64,000 nt of DNA from Bowmanella denitrificans (GTDB lineage Bacteria > Pseudomonadota > Gammaproteobacteria > Enterobacterales > Alteromonadaceae): assembly GCF_002887595.1 (NCBI RefSeq), contig NZ_PEBU01000008.1:186001-250000 (forward strand), written 5' to 3'. Shown here one piece after another: positions 11,045 through 19,574 of the stretch; the stretch's first letter is position 1; the number at the start of each line of letters is the position of its first letter. Both the position numbers and the translations under genes were made by a program. Under the pieces are notes generated by a model. The model saw nothing but the letters and a program-made list of their open reading frames with translations. It ran no database searches and was not told where the DNA came from.

Positions 11045-11070
11045 TGGGGCGGACTAGCGATACCGCCCCA
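11045..11070. terminator. Stem-loop after the SapC gene
   Basis: TGGGGCGG (11045-11052) pairs with CCGCCCCA (11063-11070) around a 10-base loop. It begins seven bases beyond the SapC stop. The T run follows the stem on the plus strand, with an A run before it for minus-strand transcripts. As a terminator of the minus-strand SapC gene it is therefore imperfect but plausible. Confidence 0.6.
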
Positions 11071-11076
11071 TTTTTA

Positions 11077-11853
11077 CTAGTTAGCTTTTTCTGCTTCAGC
11101 AGGCTGAGCTTCGGCCTGTTCTTTAGGCAGAATCTGAATAGAGGCAATAGGCTGTTCAGATTTTTGCGAAAACTGCACCAGGCGGTTCAGTTGGCCCATA
11201 GAACCCAGCATGGCATAGATAGCGCCAAGGAAACCGTTGCGGTGCAATTTCAGTACCTGCTCGTCGTCCAACTTCAGCAGTTTCTCTTCGCTGACGTTGT
11301 ATAAACCCACCAATTGGCGTTGCTCGCCATTGGCATAACGAATGCCCAGGCGCACTTCATCAACCAGATCCAGATCCACCAGTTGCTTAACAAACTCCTG
11401 GGTTACGTTTTCGCTGTTAACCAGATCAGACAACATACGCTGGCGGCTTTCCAGGTACTCGGATACTGAACCATCTTCTTTAAACAGCTCAAAACCATCA
11501 TCTTCGCCCACCAGCTCACTGTCTTTGTCAATAAAGATAGACAGCTGTTCACCATTGGGACGCACATCAAAAGGATAACGCTGCAGATTTAATGGGGCGA
11601 AATGGCTCTGCCAGCCTTCTTCAGAGAAATACAGGTTCACACCTTCGTTCAAACCATACAGACCGGCCACATGATAACGATTGGCAGATTCATCTTTGAT
11701 CAACACCAGTGGAACGGCGCTGGACGCGCGCGCGAATTCACGAATAGACACACCAACCAGGTGCGAGGCTTTACCATGAGCCAGAGTGGGATCCTGCTTA
11801 ACCTTCAGCTTCTTGTGAGCTTCCTTATCCAAAATAACGTAGTTGCGAGCCAT
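11077..11853 (-). CDS. SapC family protein
   Basis: A 258-residue product recognisable as the SapC family. It has an N-terminal block with VGVSIREFARASSAVPLV, then GLYGLNEGVNLY, and a central acidic section. The C-terminal tail is rich in Ala, Glu and Pro and looks disordered. No signal peptide is seen. SapC was named from an S-layer-associated gene and its biochemical role is not established. In marine Proteobacteria it often lies beside TonB receptors, but here it stands alone between the dcw promoter and a 500-bp gap. ATG at 11853 is preceded by GAGAAC. Confidence 0.8.
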   Translation of the reverse strand: MARNYVILDKEAHKKLKVKQDPTLAHGKASHLVGVSIREFARASSAVPLVLIKDESANRYHVAGLYGLNEGVNLYFSEEGWQSHFAPLNLQRYPFDVRPNGEQLSIFIDKDSELVGEDDGFELFKEDGSVSEYLESRQRMLSDLVNSENVTQEFVKQLVDLDLVDEVRLGIRYANGEQRQLVGLYNVSEEKLLKLDDEQVLKLHRNGFLGAIYAMLGSMGQLNRLVQFSQKSEQPIASIQILPKEQAEAQPAEAEKAN

Positions 11854-12354
11854 GTTTCAGTTCTCTTTTTATATGAATGTGAATGACTAAGTGGCGCCAA
11901 GTGTCCGCTATTTCAAGGCAAATGTCATCCGCCAGGCGCAACTGCTTGCATTTTATTCAATATGTGCTACTGCACCGAAAACTTAACATCTTAATTTACC
12001 AGCAGAAAAACGCGGCTACTCAAATATACAAAATTAGCTGGGAGGATTGAGTGACTCGCAACACTTTGTAGCTCTAGTAACAGAACCATGAGTTTATATA
12101 GTGCGTTACAAGCTCTTCTTCAGGCTGTTTTGGCTTTGTGTTGCGATGCTGGCACTAACCAGTTTTACCGAGCAACAGAATCCGACCACAACACGTCCGG
12201 CTCCGCGTGTAGTGCCGATGCAATAACCCAATTTGATTACGCTGTTGTCGAATTTAATACTACCTTTTGATATAAGTTATACCCATTCTTAACATCGGCA
12301 CACTCATCTTTGCTAAAGGTTAGTGCCACTCCAAATACAAAGGCAATACTTCAT
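11854..12354. other. Intergenic region between SapC and the Cds1-like gene
   Basis: About 500 bp between divergent genes. It must hold promoters for both, but I see no convincing -35/-10 pair. It holds two short overlapping plus-strand frames (12088-12270 and 12101-12226), of which only the second looks protein-like. No RNA gene or repeat was recognised. Confidence 0.5.
12101..12226 (+). CDS. Possible 41-residue membrane-anchored small protein
   Basis: This GTG-started frame encodes a basic N-terminus (VRYKLFFR), a hydrophobic stretch of about 16 residues and a polar Thr/Pro/Arg tail ending PRVVPMQ, a layout typical of small inner-membrane or secreted proteins. An in-frame stop lies just upstream at 12089-12091. 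No good ribosome binding site is visible, and an overlapping 60-codon ATG frame (12088-12270) competes, so this is tentative. Confidence 0.25.
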   Translation: MRYKLFFRLFWLCVAMLALTSFTEQQNPTTTRPAPRVVPMQ

Positions 12355-13401
12355 ATGTGCAGAGAATGGGCTCACAAGGCCATTGAAAGTATTCAGGCGG
12401 ATTTCCAACGTTCTTCAGACACCCATTTGATCAAACTCGAAGTACCGGGTTTTGAACAAATTGATTTCTACTTAAAAGATGAAAGCACACACCCTACCGG
12501 CAGTTTGAAACATCGATTGGCACGTTCGTTATACCTGTATGCCCTGACCAATGGCTGGATTAATCAACAAACCACCATCATCGAGTCATCCTCTGGCAGC
12601 ACGGCGGTATCTGAAGCTTACTTTGCCCGACTACTTGGCTTACCTTTTATTGCAGTCATGCCCAGGCATACGGCGCAGCGAAAGATTCAGCAAATTGAGT
12701 TTTATGGCGGACAATGCCATTTCGTTGAAAAAAGTGACCAGATCTACGCGGAGTCCATGCGCCTGGCCAAAGAACTCAAGGGTCACTATATGGATCAGTT
12801 TACTTATGCAGAACGAGCGACTGACTGGCGGGGCAACAACAACATCGCCTGCAGTATTTTTGAGCAGATGCATTACGAACGCCACCCCATCCCGGCTTGG
12901 ATTGTTATGAGCGCAGGCACCGGTGGCACCAGTGCCACTATTGGCCGTTATATCAGATATAAATGCTATGACACCCGCTTATTGGTGGTAGATCCAGACC
13001 ATTCGGTGTTCTACCCCTACTTTCTCTCCGGCAATGCCAATCTGACTTCCTGTGGCAGTAAAATAGAAGGTATTGGTCGACCAAGGGTTGAACCCTCGTT
13101 TGTCCCCAGCGTGGTGGACGATATGCTGCAGGTGGCGGACGGAGCCAGTATTGCCACCATGCTATGGCTGGAAAACCTGTTGGGCCGCAAGGTCGGGCCG
13201 TCAACCGGCACCAATATGTGGGGGGCACTGATCAAAGCAGATGAAATGCGCCGACAGGGTAAGGGTGGCTCCATTGTCACCCTGTTGTGCGACAGCGGTG
13301 AACGTTATCTTGAAACCTACTATAACAAGGATTGGGTGGCGCAAAATATTGGCGACTGCAGCCCGAATCAGCAAGCTTTGCAACAAATGTTACAGAGCTG
13401 A
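12355..13401 (+). CDS. Cds1-like PLP-dependent L-cysteine desulfhydrase / cysteine synthase family
   Basis: Fold-type II PLP enzyme of 348 residues from ATG 12355. A TTG 15 codons upstream (12310) is possible, but the family begins near CREWAHKAI. The motif [11 protein letters not shown] carries the likely PLP lysine (Lys52). [20 protein letters not shown] and [12 protein letters not shown] are substrate- and phosphate-binding loops. The pattern, including [17 protein letters not shown] and [13 protein letters not shown], is that of actinobacterial Cds1, which releases H2S from cysteine. Function is inferred from that resemblance. It lies 75 bp upstream of msrPQ on the same strand. Confidence 0.8.
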   Translation: MCREWAHKAIESIQADFQRSSDTHLIKLEVPGFEQIDFYLKDESTHPTGSLKHRLARSLYLYALTNGWINQQTTIIESSSGSTAVSEAYFARLLGLPFIAVMPRHTAQRKIQQIEFYGGQCHFVEKSDQIYAESMRLAKELKGHYMDQFTYAERATDWRGNNNIACSIFEQMHYERHPIPAWIVMSAGTGGTSATIGRYIRYKCYDTRLLVVDPDHSVFYPYFLSGNANLTSCGSKIEGIGRPRVEPSFVPSVVDDMLQVADGASIATMLWLENLLGRKVGPSTGTNMWGALIKADEMRRQGKGGSIVTLLCDSGERYLETYYNKDWVAQNIGDCSPNQQALQQMLQS

Positions 13402-13476
13402 GCATGGCACTGCTGAAACAAAATAACCGTTTTGCCTGTCATCTCTGGTATCCCTGTTAACGGAACCAGAAACATT

Positions 13477-14472
13477 ATGCTGATTAAGCGCCCCACATCC
13501 TGGACACTTAAAGACAATCAGGTAACAGACGAAAAAATCTACCAGCAAAGGCGGCATCTGTTAAAGCAAATGGGCTTTATCGGTGCCGGGGCGCTGCTGG
13601 CCTCGCATCAGGCCAGCGGCATCAGCTTATTTGGCGATGATGAACCCAGATTTAAAACTCATGTGCTGGACTATGCTGAGGCGCAACAGCAAAGCCAGAT
13701 TCTGACACCTGAAACCAAGGTTACCAGCCATAACAATTTTTATGAATTTGGCACCGATAAAAGCGATCCCAAGGCCAATGCCCAGGCATTTCAGGTCGAT
13801 CCCTGGCAGCTCAGAGTGGATGGCCTGGTGGAAACCCCTTTTACCCTGTCGTTTGATGAACTATTCAAATTAGCGCCACTGCAAGAACGCATTTACCGCC
13901 TTCGCTGTGTCGAAGCCTGGTCTATGGTGATCCCCTGGATTGGCTTCTCGCTGAATGCCTTGTTGAACAAAGCCCGGCCTCTTAGCAGTGGTAAATATGT
14001 TGCCTTTGAAACGCTGTACGACCCTAAGCAGATGCCAGGTCAAAACAACCCTTTTCGCGGCGGCGGTATTGATTACCCCTATGTAGAAGGCCTGCGTATA
14101 GACGAAGCTGCACATCCGCTGAGTTTTCTGGCGGTAGGGCTTTATGGTAAAAGCCTGCCGGCACAGAATGGCGCCCCTATCCGCCTGGTGGTGCCCTGGA
14201 AATATGGCTTTAAAAGCATTAAATCCATTGTACGAATCAGCGTGGTTGATAAGCAGCCACCCACTACGTGGAATCTGTTGGCGGCACAGGAATATGGCTT
14301 TTACGCCAATGTTAATCCCAAAGTGGATCACCCACGCTGGAGTCAGGCCAGAGAGAGACGTATCACCACGGGTGGCCTGTTTTCCAGTAACCGAATCGAC
14401 ACACAGCTGTTCAACGGCTATGACGAAGTGGCCAGCCTCTATTCTGGTATGGATTTAAGGCAACATTACTGA
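13477..14472 (+). CDS. msrP: MsrP, periplasmic methionine sulfoxide reductase catalytic subunit
   Basis: Molybdopterin enzyme reducing protein-bound methionine sulfoxide in the periplasm. ATG 13477 has a GGA-type ribosome site and gives 331 residues; a TTG at 13432 would only add 15 unlikely residues. A Tat signal is visible (RRHLLK at residues 25-30 followed by a hydrophobic stretch). Cys144 in [10 protein letters not shown] matches the molybdenum-ligating cysteine. C-terminal GGLFSSNRI and [12 protein letters not shown] are also MsrP-like. Its stop overlaps the start of msrQ (TGATG). Confidence 0.95.
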   Translation: MLIKRPTSWTLKDNQVTDEKIYQQRRHLLKQMGFIGAGALLASHQASGISLFGDDEPRFKTHVLDYAEAQQQSQILTPETKVTSHNNFYEFGTDKSDPKANAQAFQVDPWQLRVDGLVETPFTLSFDELFKLAPLQERIYRLRCVEAWSMVIPWIGFSLNALLNKARPLSSGKYVAFETLYDPKQMPGQNNPFRGGGIDYPYVEGLRIDEAAHPLSFLAVGLYGKSLPAQNGAPIRLVVPWKYGFKSIKSIVRISVVDKQPPTTWNLLAAQEYGFYANVNPKVDHPRWSQARERRITTGGLFSSNRIDTQLFNGYDEVASLYSGMDLRQHY

Positions 14473-15074
14473 TGGTTAGAGGACTGAGTCGCAGGAACAT
14501 CTTCTGGCTCAAGGCTCTGATTCACTTACTCAGTCTGGGCTGGGCCTTGCTTACCTATTACCGGGCCGGTACGGATCAGTTAGGCGGCGATCCTGTAGAG
14601 GGCATTTTGCACTTTACCGGCATCGGGGCATTTAACCTGCTGTTGTTATGTCTGATTATTTCGCCACTGGTCAGGTGGTCTCGTATCAGCCAGTTTATGC
14701 AGGTGCGCCGGTTACTGGGGTTGTATGCTTTCTTCTATGCACTGCTGCACCTGGCCAGTTACATTCTGTTCGAGTTGCAATTGGAATGGCAGTTGCTGCT
14801 CAGTGAAATTGTCAAACGGCCTTATATCACTGTAGGTTTCAGTGCCTGGATAATTCTGCTGGCCCTGACACTGACCTCAAACAAAGCCGCCCAGCGCCGT
14901 CTTGGCCGCAACTGGCAAAAATTACATAACTGGGTTTATCTGGCCGCCGGACTCATTGCCCTGCACTATATCTGGTCGGTAAAGTCCGATATCACACAAC
15001 CGCTTGTGTATATCGGGGTGTTGTTACTGCTGTTAAGTTTCAGAAAAGATAAGTTACTGAAGCTGTGGCGTTGA
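14472..15074 (+). CDS. msrQ: MsrQ, heme-containing membrane subunit of MsrPQ
   Basis: Inner-membrane heme b protein of the ferric-reductase-like family that passes quinol-derived electrons to MsrP. The 200-residue product has about six membrane helices with histidines placed for heme ligation (ALLHLASY, KLHNWVYL, ALHYIWS). Length matches the family. It is translationally coupled to msrP through a one-base overlap. Confidence 0.94.
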   Translation: MVRGLSRRNIFWLKALIHLLSLGWALLTYYRAGTDQLGGDPVEGILHFTGIGAFNLLLLCLIISPLVRWSRISQFMQVRRLLGLYAFFYALLHLASYILFELQLEWQLLLSEIVKRPYITVGFSAWIILLALTLTSNKAAQRRLGRNWQKLHNWVYLAAGLIALHYIWSVKSDITQPLVYIGVLLLLLSFRKDKLLKLWR

Positions 15075-15159
15075 GATGGCAGATGGCAGATTGAACTGAC
15101 CCCAATAAAGTAGACAAGGGTTGCAAACTATTGTTTTCAAATGCCATAAGCCAGGCTCC

Positions 15160-15376
15160 GCCCGCCAGGGATGGCGGTAGTGCAGAAAACGCAGGAGCAG
15201 TTTTTCTGCCCGTCCATCCCTGGACATCGCCGGTGAATGCTCCTGCTACACCGGCATACGCCCGCCAAGGATGGCGGAAGTGCAGAAAACGCAGGAGCAG
15301 TTTTTCTGCCCGTCCATCCCTGGACATCGCCGGTGATTGCTCCTGCTACACCGGCATACCGTCCATCCCTGGACAT
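15160..15376. repeat. Tandem array of a 100-bp palindromic repeat (array 1)
   Basis: Two copies with an exact 100-bp period (15160-15259 and 15260-15359) differ at only a few bases, followed by an 18-bp partial copy to 15376. Each unit chains hairpins: CCGCCA/TGGCGG, GCAGAAAA/TTTTCTGC, GTCCA/TGGAC and GCCGGTG/CACCGGC. CAGGAGCA/TGCTCCTG offers an alternative pairing across them. The same family recurs at 62331-62530. No coding potential, target duplication or transposase is seen. It lies between the convergent msrQ and DUF3718 genes. Confidence 0.9.
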
Positions 15377-15378
15377 AA

Positions 15379-15404
15379 AAAACCCCGCTGTGTTGCGGGG
15401 TTTT
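15379..15404. terminator. Bidirectional rho-independent terminator
   Basis: AAAACCCCGC pairs perfectly with GCGGGGTTTT around the loop TGTGTT, with T-rich flanks in both directions. It separates the plus-strand msrPQ/repeat side from the minus-strand DUF3718 gene. Confidence 0.9.
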
Positions 15405-15411
15405 GCATAAG

Positions 15412-15472
15412 TTGGGCTAAAGCACTCTCTCAAATTAAGAGGCGTCAAGACCTTCAAGAGAGTGCTGCCCAA
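15412..15472. repeat. 16-bp perfect inverted repeat with a 3-base bulge
   Basis: TTGGGC (15412-15417) and AGCACTCTCT (15421-15430), separated by TAA, pair with AGAGAGTGCT (15457-15466) and GCCCAA (15467-15472). The 26-base loop has no T tract after either arm. It lies 95 bp beyond the end of the DUF3718 gene. It may be a mobile-element remnant or a structured 3' end. Confidence 0.7.
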
Positions 15473-15567
15473 TCCTGTGGAAGCTGGACGATGCCAGCCG
15501 CCTTAGTCCGTTTAATCAGCTAATTTATGTTCGAAAGTCTGAATCTGAGACGCCGGATAAAATTCTA

Positions 15568-15963
15568 TCAGTTGATCCTGGCCAACAATTCCTGACCTAT
15601 GGGACTGGCGATATGGCCATTACTTTCTGCCCACTGTTGCAGCAGTTGCCCATCGGCTTCGGCCTGAGTCAGGTCAGATTTGCTCATTTTTTTGATCATA
15701 AAGGTGCCGACTTCGTTGGCGCCATTTTCCATCGCATAGCGAATCAGGCTATTGCCACCACAGCTGATCCCTGTGTAGTAGTCACCCAAACGCAGGTTGT
15801 AGTCATCCTGCACTTTTTTGACTTTCTTACGCAGTTCAGATTTATCATCGTTTTTTACGATGGTGCAGATATTCTGCAAATCTTCGTTGATATCGGCTTG
15901 GCTCACAGGAGTAAAAACGAAACCTACCAGGCTGGCGATAACTGCAATAGCTGACTTTTTCAT
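15568..15963 (-). CDS. DUF3718 family secreted protein
   Basis: A 131-residue protein with a clear Sec signal peptide (MKKSAIAVIASLVGF, cleavage after the VSQA region). The mature part is small and charged, with two cysteines (in NICTIV and GISCGGNS) that could form one disulfide. The pattern fits DUF3718, a family I know from Shewanella/Alteromonas-type genomes and whose function is unknown. It stands alone, with terminators on both sides. Confidence 0.75.
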   Translation of the reverse strand: MKKSAIAVIASLVGFVFTPVSQADINEDLQNICTIVKNDDKSELRKKVKKVQDDYNLRLGDYYTGISCGGNSLIRYAMENGANEVGTFMIKKMSKSDLTQAEADGQLLQQWAESNGHIASPIGQELLARIN

Positions 15964-16152
15964 GGGTGTTGCCTCTAAACAAATTTATACATTCGGGTCT
16001 TGACGGAGATAAGCTTATAAAAGGATTGGCAAAGGTGACAGACTAGCGCCAGTACCTATGTATAAGTTCTTATACCCTAGCCTGGGCAACCGCAGGAATG
16101 CGATGCTTACCCCGCAGTACAATGCAGATGAAATAAGCAATAGTCTTAGCAA

Positions 16153-16185
16153 AAGACAGGCTTCAACAGAGGTGTTGCCTGTCTT
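16153..16185 (-). terminator. Terminator of zapE
   Basis: AAGACAGGC (16153-16161) pairs with GCCTGTCTT (16177-16185). On the minus strand the stem is followed by TTTTGC. It begins just downstream of the zapE stop codon. Confidence 0.85.
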
Positions 16186-16197
16186 GGTTAACTTGAT

Positions 16198-17301
16198 TTA
16201 AGGCAGGTGCTGTAAAGCGAGATAATCGTGAGACTGCATTTCTTTCAGGCGACTCAGGCAGCGCTTAAACTCAAAGTTCAGACGCCCCTCGGTATAAAGC
16301 GCCTCTAACGGCACCGCCGCCGACATAATCAATTTGACATTGCGCTCATAAAACTCGTCCACCATGGCAATAAAACGCCGGGCAATATCGTCCACTTGCT
16401 GCCCCATTTGTTCCACATTGGCCACCAGCACAGTGTGGTAGCAACGACTCAGCTCCATGTAGTCAGCCTGACTGCGGGGACCATCACAGATAGCGCGAAA
16501 GTCAATCATTAGCACCCCATCAGCCTCACGCAAACTCTGAATTTTACGTCCTTCCACTTCTATTGGTTGGTGTTGAGTACCTTCTTCCGGTGCCAACTGG
16601 ATAAAGTATCTGTGCAAATTTTCCGTGGCATCTGTGTCCAGTGGATGATGATAAATTTCTGCTTGTTCGAGAGCCCGAAGCCGGTAATCAGTACCGCTGT
16701 CGACATTCACCACAGCGCAGTGCTGCTTAATCAAATGAATGGCAGGCAGGAACCTGGCCCGCTGCAAACCATTTCGGTACAACTCATCCGGCACAATATT
16801 GGAGGTGGCAACCAGCACGATACCATGACTGAACAGTTCCTCCATCAAGGTACCTAAAATCATCGCATCGGTGATGTCCGACACAAAAAACTCGTCAAAA
16901 CAGATCACTCTGGCTTCTTTAGCAAAGCGTCTCGCTACGGTTTTCAGGGGGTCAGACTGGCCAGCCAGGGCCTTAAGTTCATGATGCACCTTATGCATAA
17001 AACGATGAAAGTGAATGCGCATCTTGTGCTCGAACGGTAAGCATTCAAAGAAGGTATCCACCAGATAGGTTTTACCCCGTCCTACCCCGCCCCAAAAATA
17101 CAGACCTTGAACCGGGGCAGGTTGACCTCTGCTGAATAGCCCTTTCAAGCGCCCCGTCACGCCTTTCTTGGGCTTTTCCACCAACAACTTTTCATACAGT
17201 TCCTGCAGATGCCGAACCGCATTCTCCTGCGCAGAATCGGCAAAAAAGTCCGGCGATTGCAGATCCTGCTGGTATTTTTGCCACGGGGTCATAGATAACA
17301 T
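16198..17301 (-). CDS. zapE: ZapE, AFG1-type division-associated ATPase
   Basis: AFG1/LACE1-type P-loop ATPase. In E. coli, ZapE associates with the Z ring under stress or low oxygen. ATG 17301 gives 367 residues, matching the family (about 375). The open frame extends to 17655, but that stretch is antisense to the zapG start and unlike ZapE. Walker A is GGVGRGKTY and Walker B is VICFDEFFVSDI. Sensor-like LVATSN and the C-terminal FEFKRCLSRLKEM are typical. It is divergent from zapG, as in E. coli. Confidence 0.93.
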   Translation of the reverse strand: MLSMTPWQKYQQDLQSPDFFADSAQENAVRHLQELYEKLLVEKPKKGVTGRLKGLFSRGQPAPVQGLYFWGGVGRGKTYLVDTFFECLPFEHKMRIHFHRFMHKVHHELKALAGQSDPLKTVARRFAKEARVICFDEFFVSDITDAMILGTLMEELFSHGIVLVATSNIVPDELYRNGLQRARFLPAIHLIKQHCAVVNVDSGTDYRLRALEQAEIYHHPLDTDATENLHRYFIQLAPEEGTQHQPIEVEGRKIQSLREADGVLMIDFRAICDGPRSQADYMELSRCYHTVLVANVEQMGQQVDDIARRFIAMVDEFYERNVKLIMSAAVPLEALYTEGRLNFEFKRCLSRLKEMQSHDYLALQHLP

Positions 17302-17530
17302 GTGTCGCGATCCACTGATGATGCCAATCGACTCAAATATGTCCCAACGGACGGCCGAATGCTTGAATAAAAATAAACTGGCCGCATAGTTTGCGTAGCG
17401 GGTATTATTAAGTAAAGGGTGTCGGCGGTAAAATCTGCACTTTGATCGCTTGATAGCGGCAAATGCCGTTTTCCACTGCCACCATGTTTGCACGCCGCGT
17501 GCTTTTTGTTGTTTATTTGGGGGAGAGGTT

Positions 17531-17968
17531 ATGGACTGGATAGTAGGACTCTTGCTGCTGGTGTGCGGGGCTGTCATCGGCTTTTTTGCGGCCAGATACA
17601 GCCTGAACAAATCGGGTGACAAACAATCCGGTATGGCGATAGAGCAGGACATCAAACGCTTGATGTCAGAGCAGGCCGCTATCCATATCAGTGAATGTCG
17701 TCAGATGCTGGCTACAATCGACCAACAAAGCGAGATGCTTAAGAGCCAGATGGAGAACTACGAGTCTCTGCTGACTCAGGTGGACACTGAGCAGGACAAG
17801 CCTCAGCTCAATTATTTTGGCGAGCAGGCGTCAGCCTATTTGCGCAATCAAAGTAAAAAACAACAACCGGTCAGCCAGACCACAGACTATCAACCCAGGG
17901 ATTATGCCAATGCCGGGACGGGTTTGTTTAAAGGTACCGGTAAAAGCACGTCATCGTCTGCGGACTAA
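17531..17968 (+). CDS. zapG: ZapG (YhcB, DUF1043), envelope/division membrane protein
   Basis: A 145-residue protein with one N-terminal membrane helix (about residues 3-20), a helical coiled-coil region and a polar, probably disordered tail, matching DUF1043 (YhcB). The family links elongation and division. ATG 17531 is set by a strong ribosome site (GGGGGAGAGG, five bases before). The open frame continues upstream to 17450, but those residues are not YhcB-like. Confidence 0.9.
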   Translation: MDWIVGLLLLVCGAVIGFFAARYSLNKSGDKQSGMAIEQDIKRLMSEQAAIHISECRQMLATIDQQSEMLKSQMENYESLLTQVDTEQDKPQLNYFGEQASAYLRNQSKKQQPVSQTTDYQPRDYANAGTGLFKGTGKSTSSSAD

Positions 17969-18047
17969 ATTTGCATTGAACTTTCTACCCGCCCACTGTG
18001 TCTGTTGAATACTTTTGTCCTTGAATCAGCCTGGAGAAATAGCAGCA

Positions 18048-19421
18048 ATGAAAACAGCCTTTGGACGAAACATCACCAAGGTATTTGCCATCAGTGCACT
18101 GGCCATAGCCAGTGCGTCATTCACTACCAGCGCCGCCATTCCGTTTTTCGGCGACGACGATAAGGTGCCTTCATTGGCCCCGATGCTGGAAGAAGTGAAA
18201 CCCGCAGTCGTAAGCATCTCGGTGGCTGGCACGCAGGTGTCCAGACAAAGAGTGCCGGAAATGTTCCGCTTCTTTTTTGGCCCCAACGCACCAGACGAGC
18301 AAGTGCAGGAACGTCCGTTCCGCGGCCTGGGTTCCGGCGTCATTATTGACGCAGACAAAGGCTATATCATCACCAACAACCATGTGGTGGATCAGGCCGA
18401 TAAAATCACCGTCACACTGGTTGACGGCCGGGAATTGGAAGCCAAAAAACTAGGCTCTGACGAACAAAGTGATATTGCCTTACTGCAGGTCAAGGCCGAC
18501 AACCTGCATGCAGTTAAAGTGGCCGATTCAGACCAACTTCGGGTCGGCGACTTTGTGGTGGCCATAGGTAACCCCTTTGGCCTGACCCAAACAGTTACCT
18601 CCGGTATTGTCAGTGCGCTGGGCCGCAGTGGTCTTAATATCGAAGGTTATGAAGACTTTATTCAAACCGATGCTGCCATCAACCGTGGTAATTCAGGTGG
18701 CGCTCTGGTTAACCTGCGCGGCGAACTGGTGGGAATCAATACCGCCATTTACGGCCCCAACGGCGGCAACGTCGGGATTGGTTTTGCCATTCCTTCCAAT
18801 ATGATGAAGAACCTGTCTGATCAGTTAATTGAATTTGGTGAAATTCGCCGCGGTCTGCTGGGCATTCTTGGTGGCGACCTGGATTCCGAACTGGCCAAGG
18901 CCATGGACCTGGATGTACACCAAGGTGCATTTGTACGCGAAGTGAATGCCGGTTCAGCGGCGGAAAAAGGCGGTATTGAACCAGGTGATATTATTTTGTC
19001 CATTGATGGCAAGGATATCCGCAGCTTCACCGAACTGCGCGCTAAAATAGGCACATTAGGCGCTGGAAGCAAAGTGAAACTAGGGCTGCTGCGCGATGGT
19101 AAACGCAAGAATGTGGAAGTCACCCTGGGTGATTACACCTCTGCTAATGTCGCCGCCAGTGAAATTCACCCCTTCCTTGAAGGTGCGAATCTGTCAGATG
19201 GTAAAACGGAAGACGGTATCAATGGTGTGTTAGTCTCAGATATCGCCAGTCGTTCGCCTGCTGAAAGGCTGGGATTACAGAATGGCGATGTAATAGTAGG
19301 CATCAACCGCCAACGTATTCAGAATGTCAGTGAGTTGCGCAGTTACCTGCGTGACAATGAAGGCGTAGTAGCCCTGAATATCAAGCGAGGTAAGAGCTCG
19401 CTCTATCTGGTGATTCGTTAA
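18048..19421 (+). CDS. degQ: DegQ-type periplasmic serine protease/chaperone
   Basis: HtrA-family periplasmic protease. ATG 18048 gives 457 residues beginning with a Sec signal (about 1-30, cleavage near TSAA). The catalytic triad is His112 (NNHVV), Asp142 (SDIALL) and Ser216 (GNSGGAL), followed by two PDZ domains (about 250-350 and 360-455), as in DegP/DegQ. Its place before degS and after zapG matches E. coli degQ. A terminator follows it, so degS is transcribed separately. Confidence 0.93.
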   Translation: MKTAFGRNITKVFAISALAIASASFTTSAAIPFFGDDDKVPSLAPMLEEVKPAVVSISVAGTQVSRQRVPEMFRFFFGPNAPDEQVQERPFRGLGSGVIIDADKGYIITNNHVVDQADKITVTLVDGRELEAKKLGSDEQSDIALLQVKADNLHAVKVADSDQLRVGDFVVAIGNPFGLTQTVTSGIVSALGRSGLNIEGYEDFIQTDAAINRGNSGGALVNLRGELVGINTAIYGPNGGNVGIGFAIPSNMMKNLSDQLIEFGEIRRGLLGILGGDLDSELAKAMDLDVHQGAFVREVNAGSAAEKGGIEPGDIILSIDGKDIRSFTELRAKIGTLGAGSKVKLGLLRDGKRKNVEVTLGDYTSANVAASEIHPFLEGANLSDGKTEDGINGVLVSDIASRSPAERLGLQNGDVIVGINRQRIQNVSELRSYLRDNEGVVALNIKRGKSSLYLVIR

Positions 19422-19440
19422 TTCGCACCAGATTGCCACC

Positions 19441-19468
19441 AAAAGGCTGCCTCCCGGCAGCCTTTTTT
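19441..19468 (+). terminator. Terminator of degQ
   Basis: AAAAGGCTGCC pairs with GGCAGCCTTTT around TCCC and is followed by further T residues. It lies 20 bp after the degQ stop. Confidence 0.92.
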
Positions 19469-19574
19469 CTGTCATAACAGTATCTTGCTTATTACTCAGT
19501 GCTGCGCCTTGATACTGTCATCCACTGCATGACAATGCTATCCTCTGGGCAGTTTTGAATCATCATCAGCGCCC

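Noticed and set aside
15160-15376. CRISPR array
   Set aside because: The repeats are 100 bp, adjoin without unique spacers, and no cas gene is near.
15412-15472. Integron attC site
   Set aside because: The GTTGGGC and GCCCAAT ends resemble attC boxes, but their order is the reverse of an attC (RYYYAAC must come first), and no integrase or cassettes are seen.
15040-15523. Small proteins encoded across the repeat array (both strands)
   Set aside because: The frames exist only because the repeats lack stops. They repeat the same peptide each unit and cross a terminator.
17302-17655. N-terminal extension of ZapE
   Set aside because: The frame is open, but it overlaps the zapG start on the other strand and does not resemble ZapE; ATG 17301 gives the family length.
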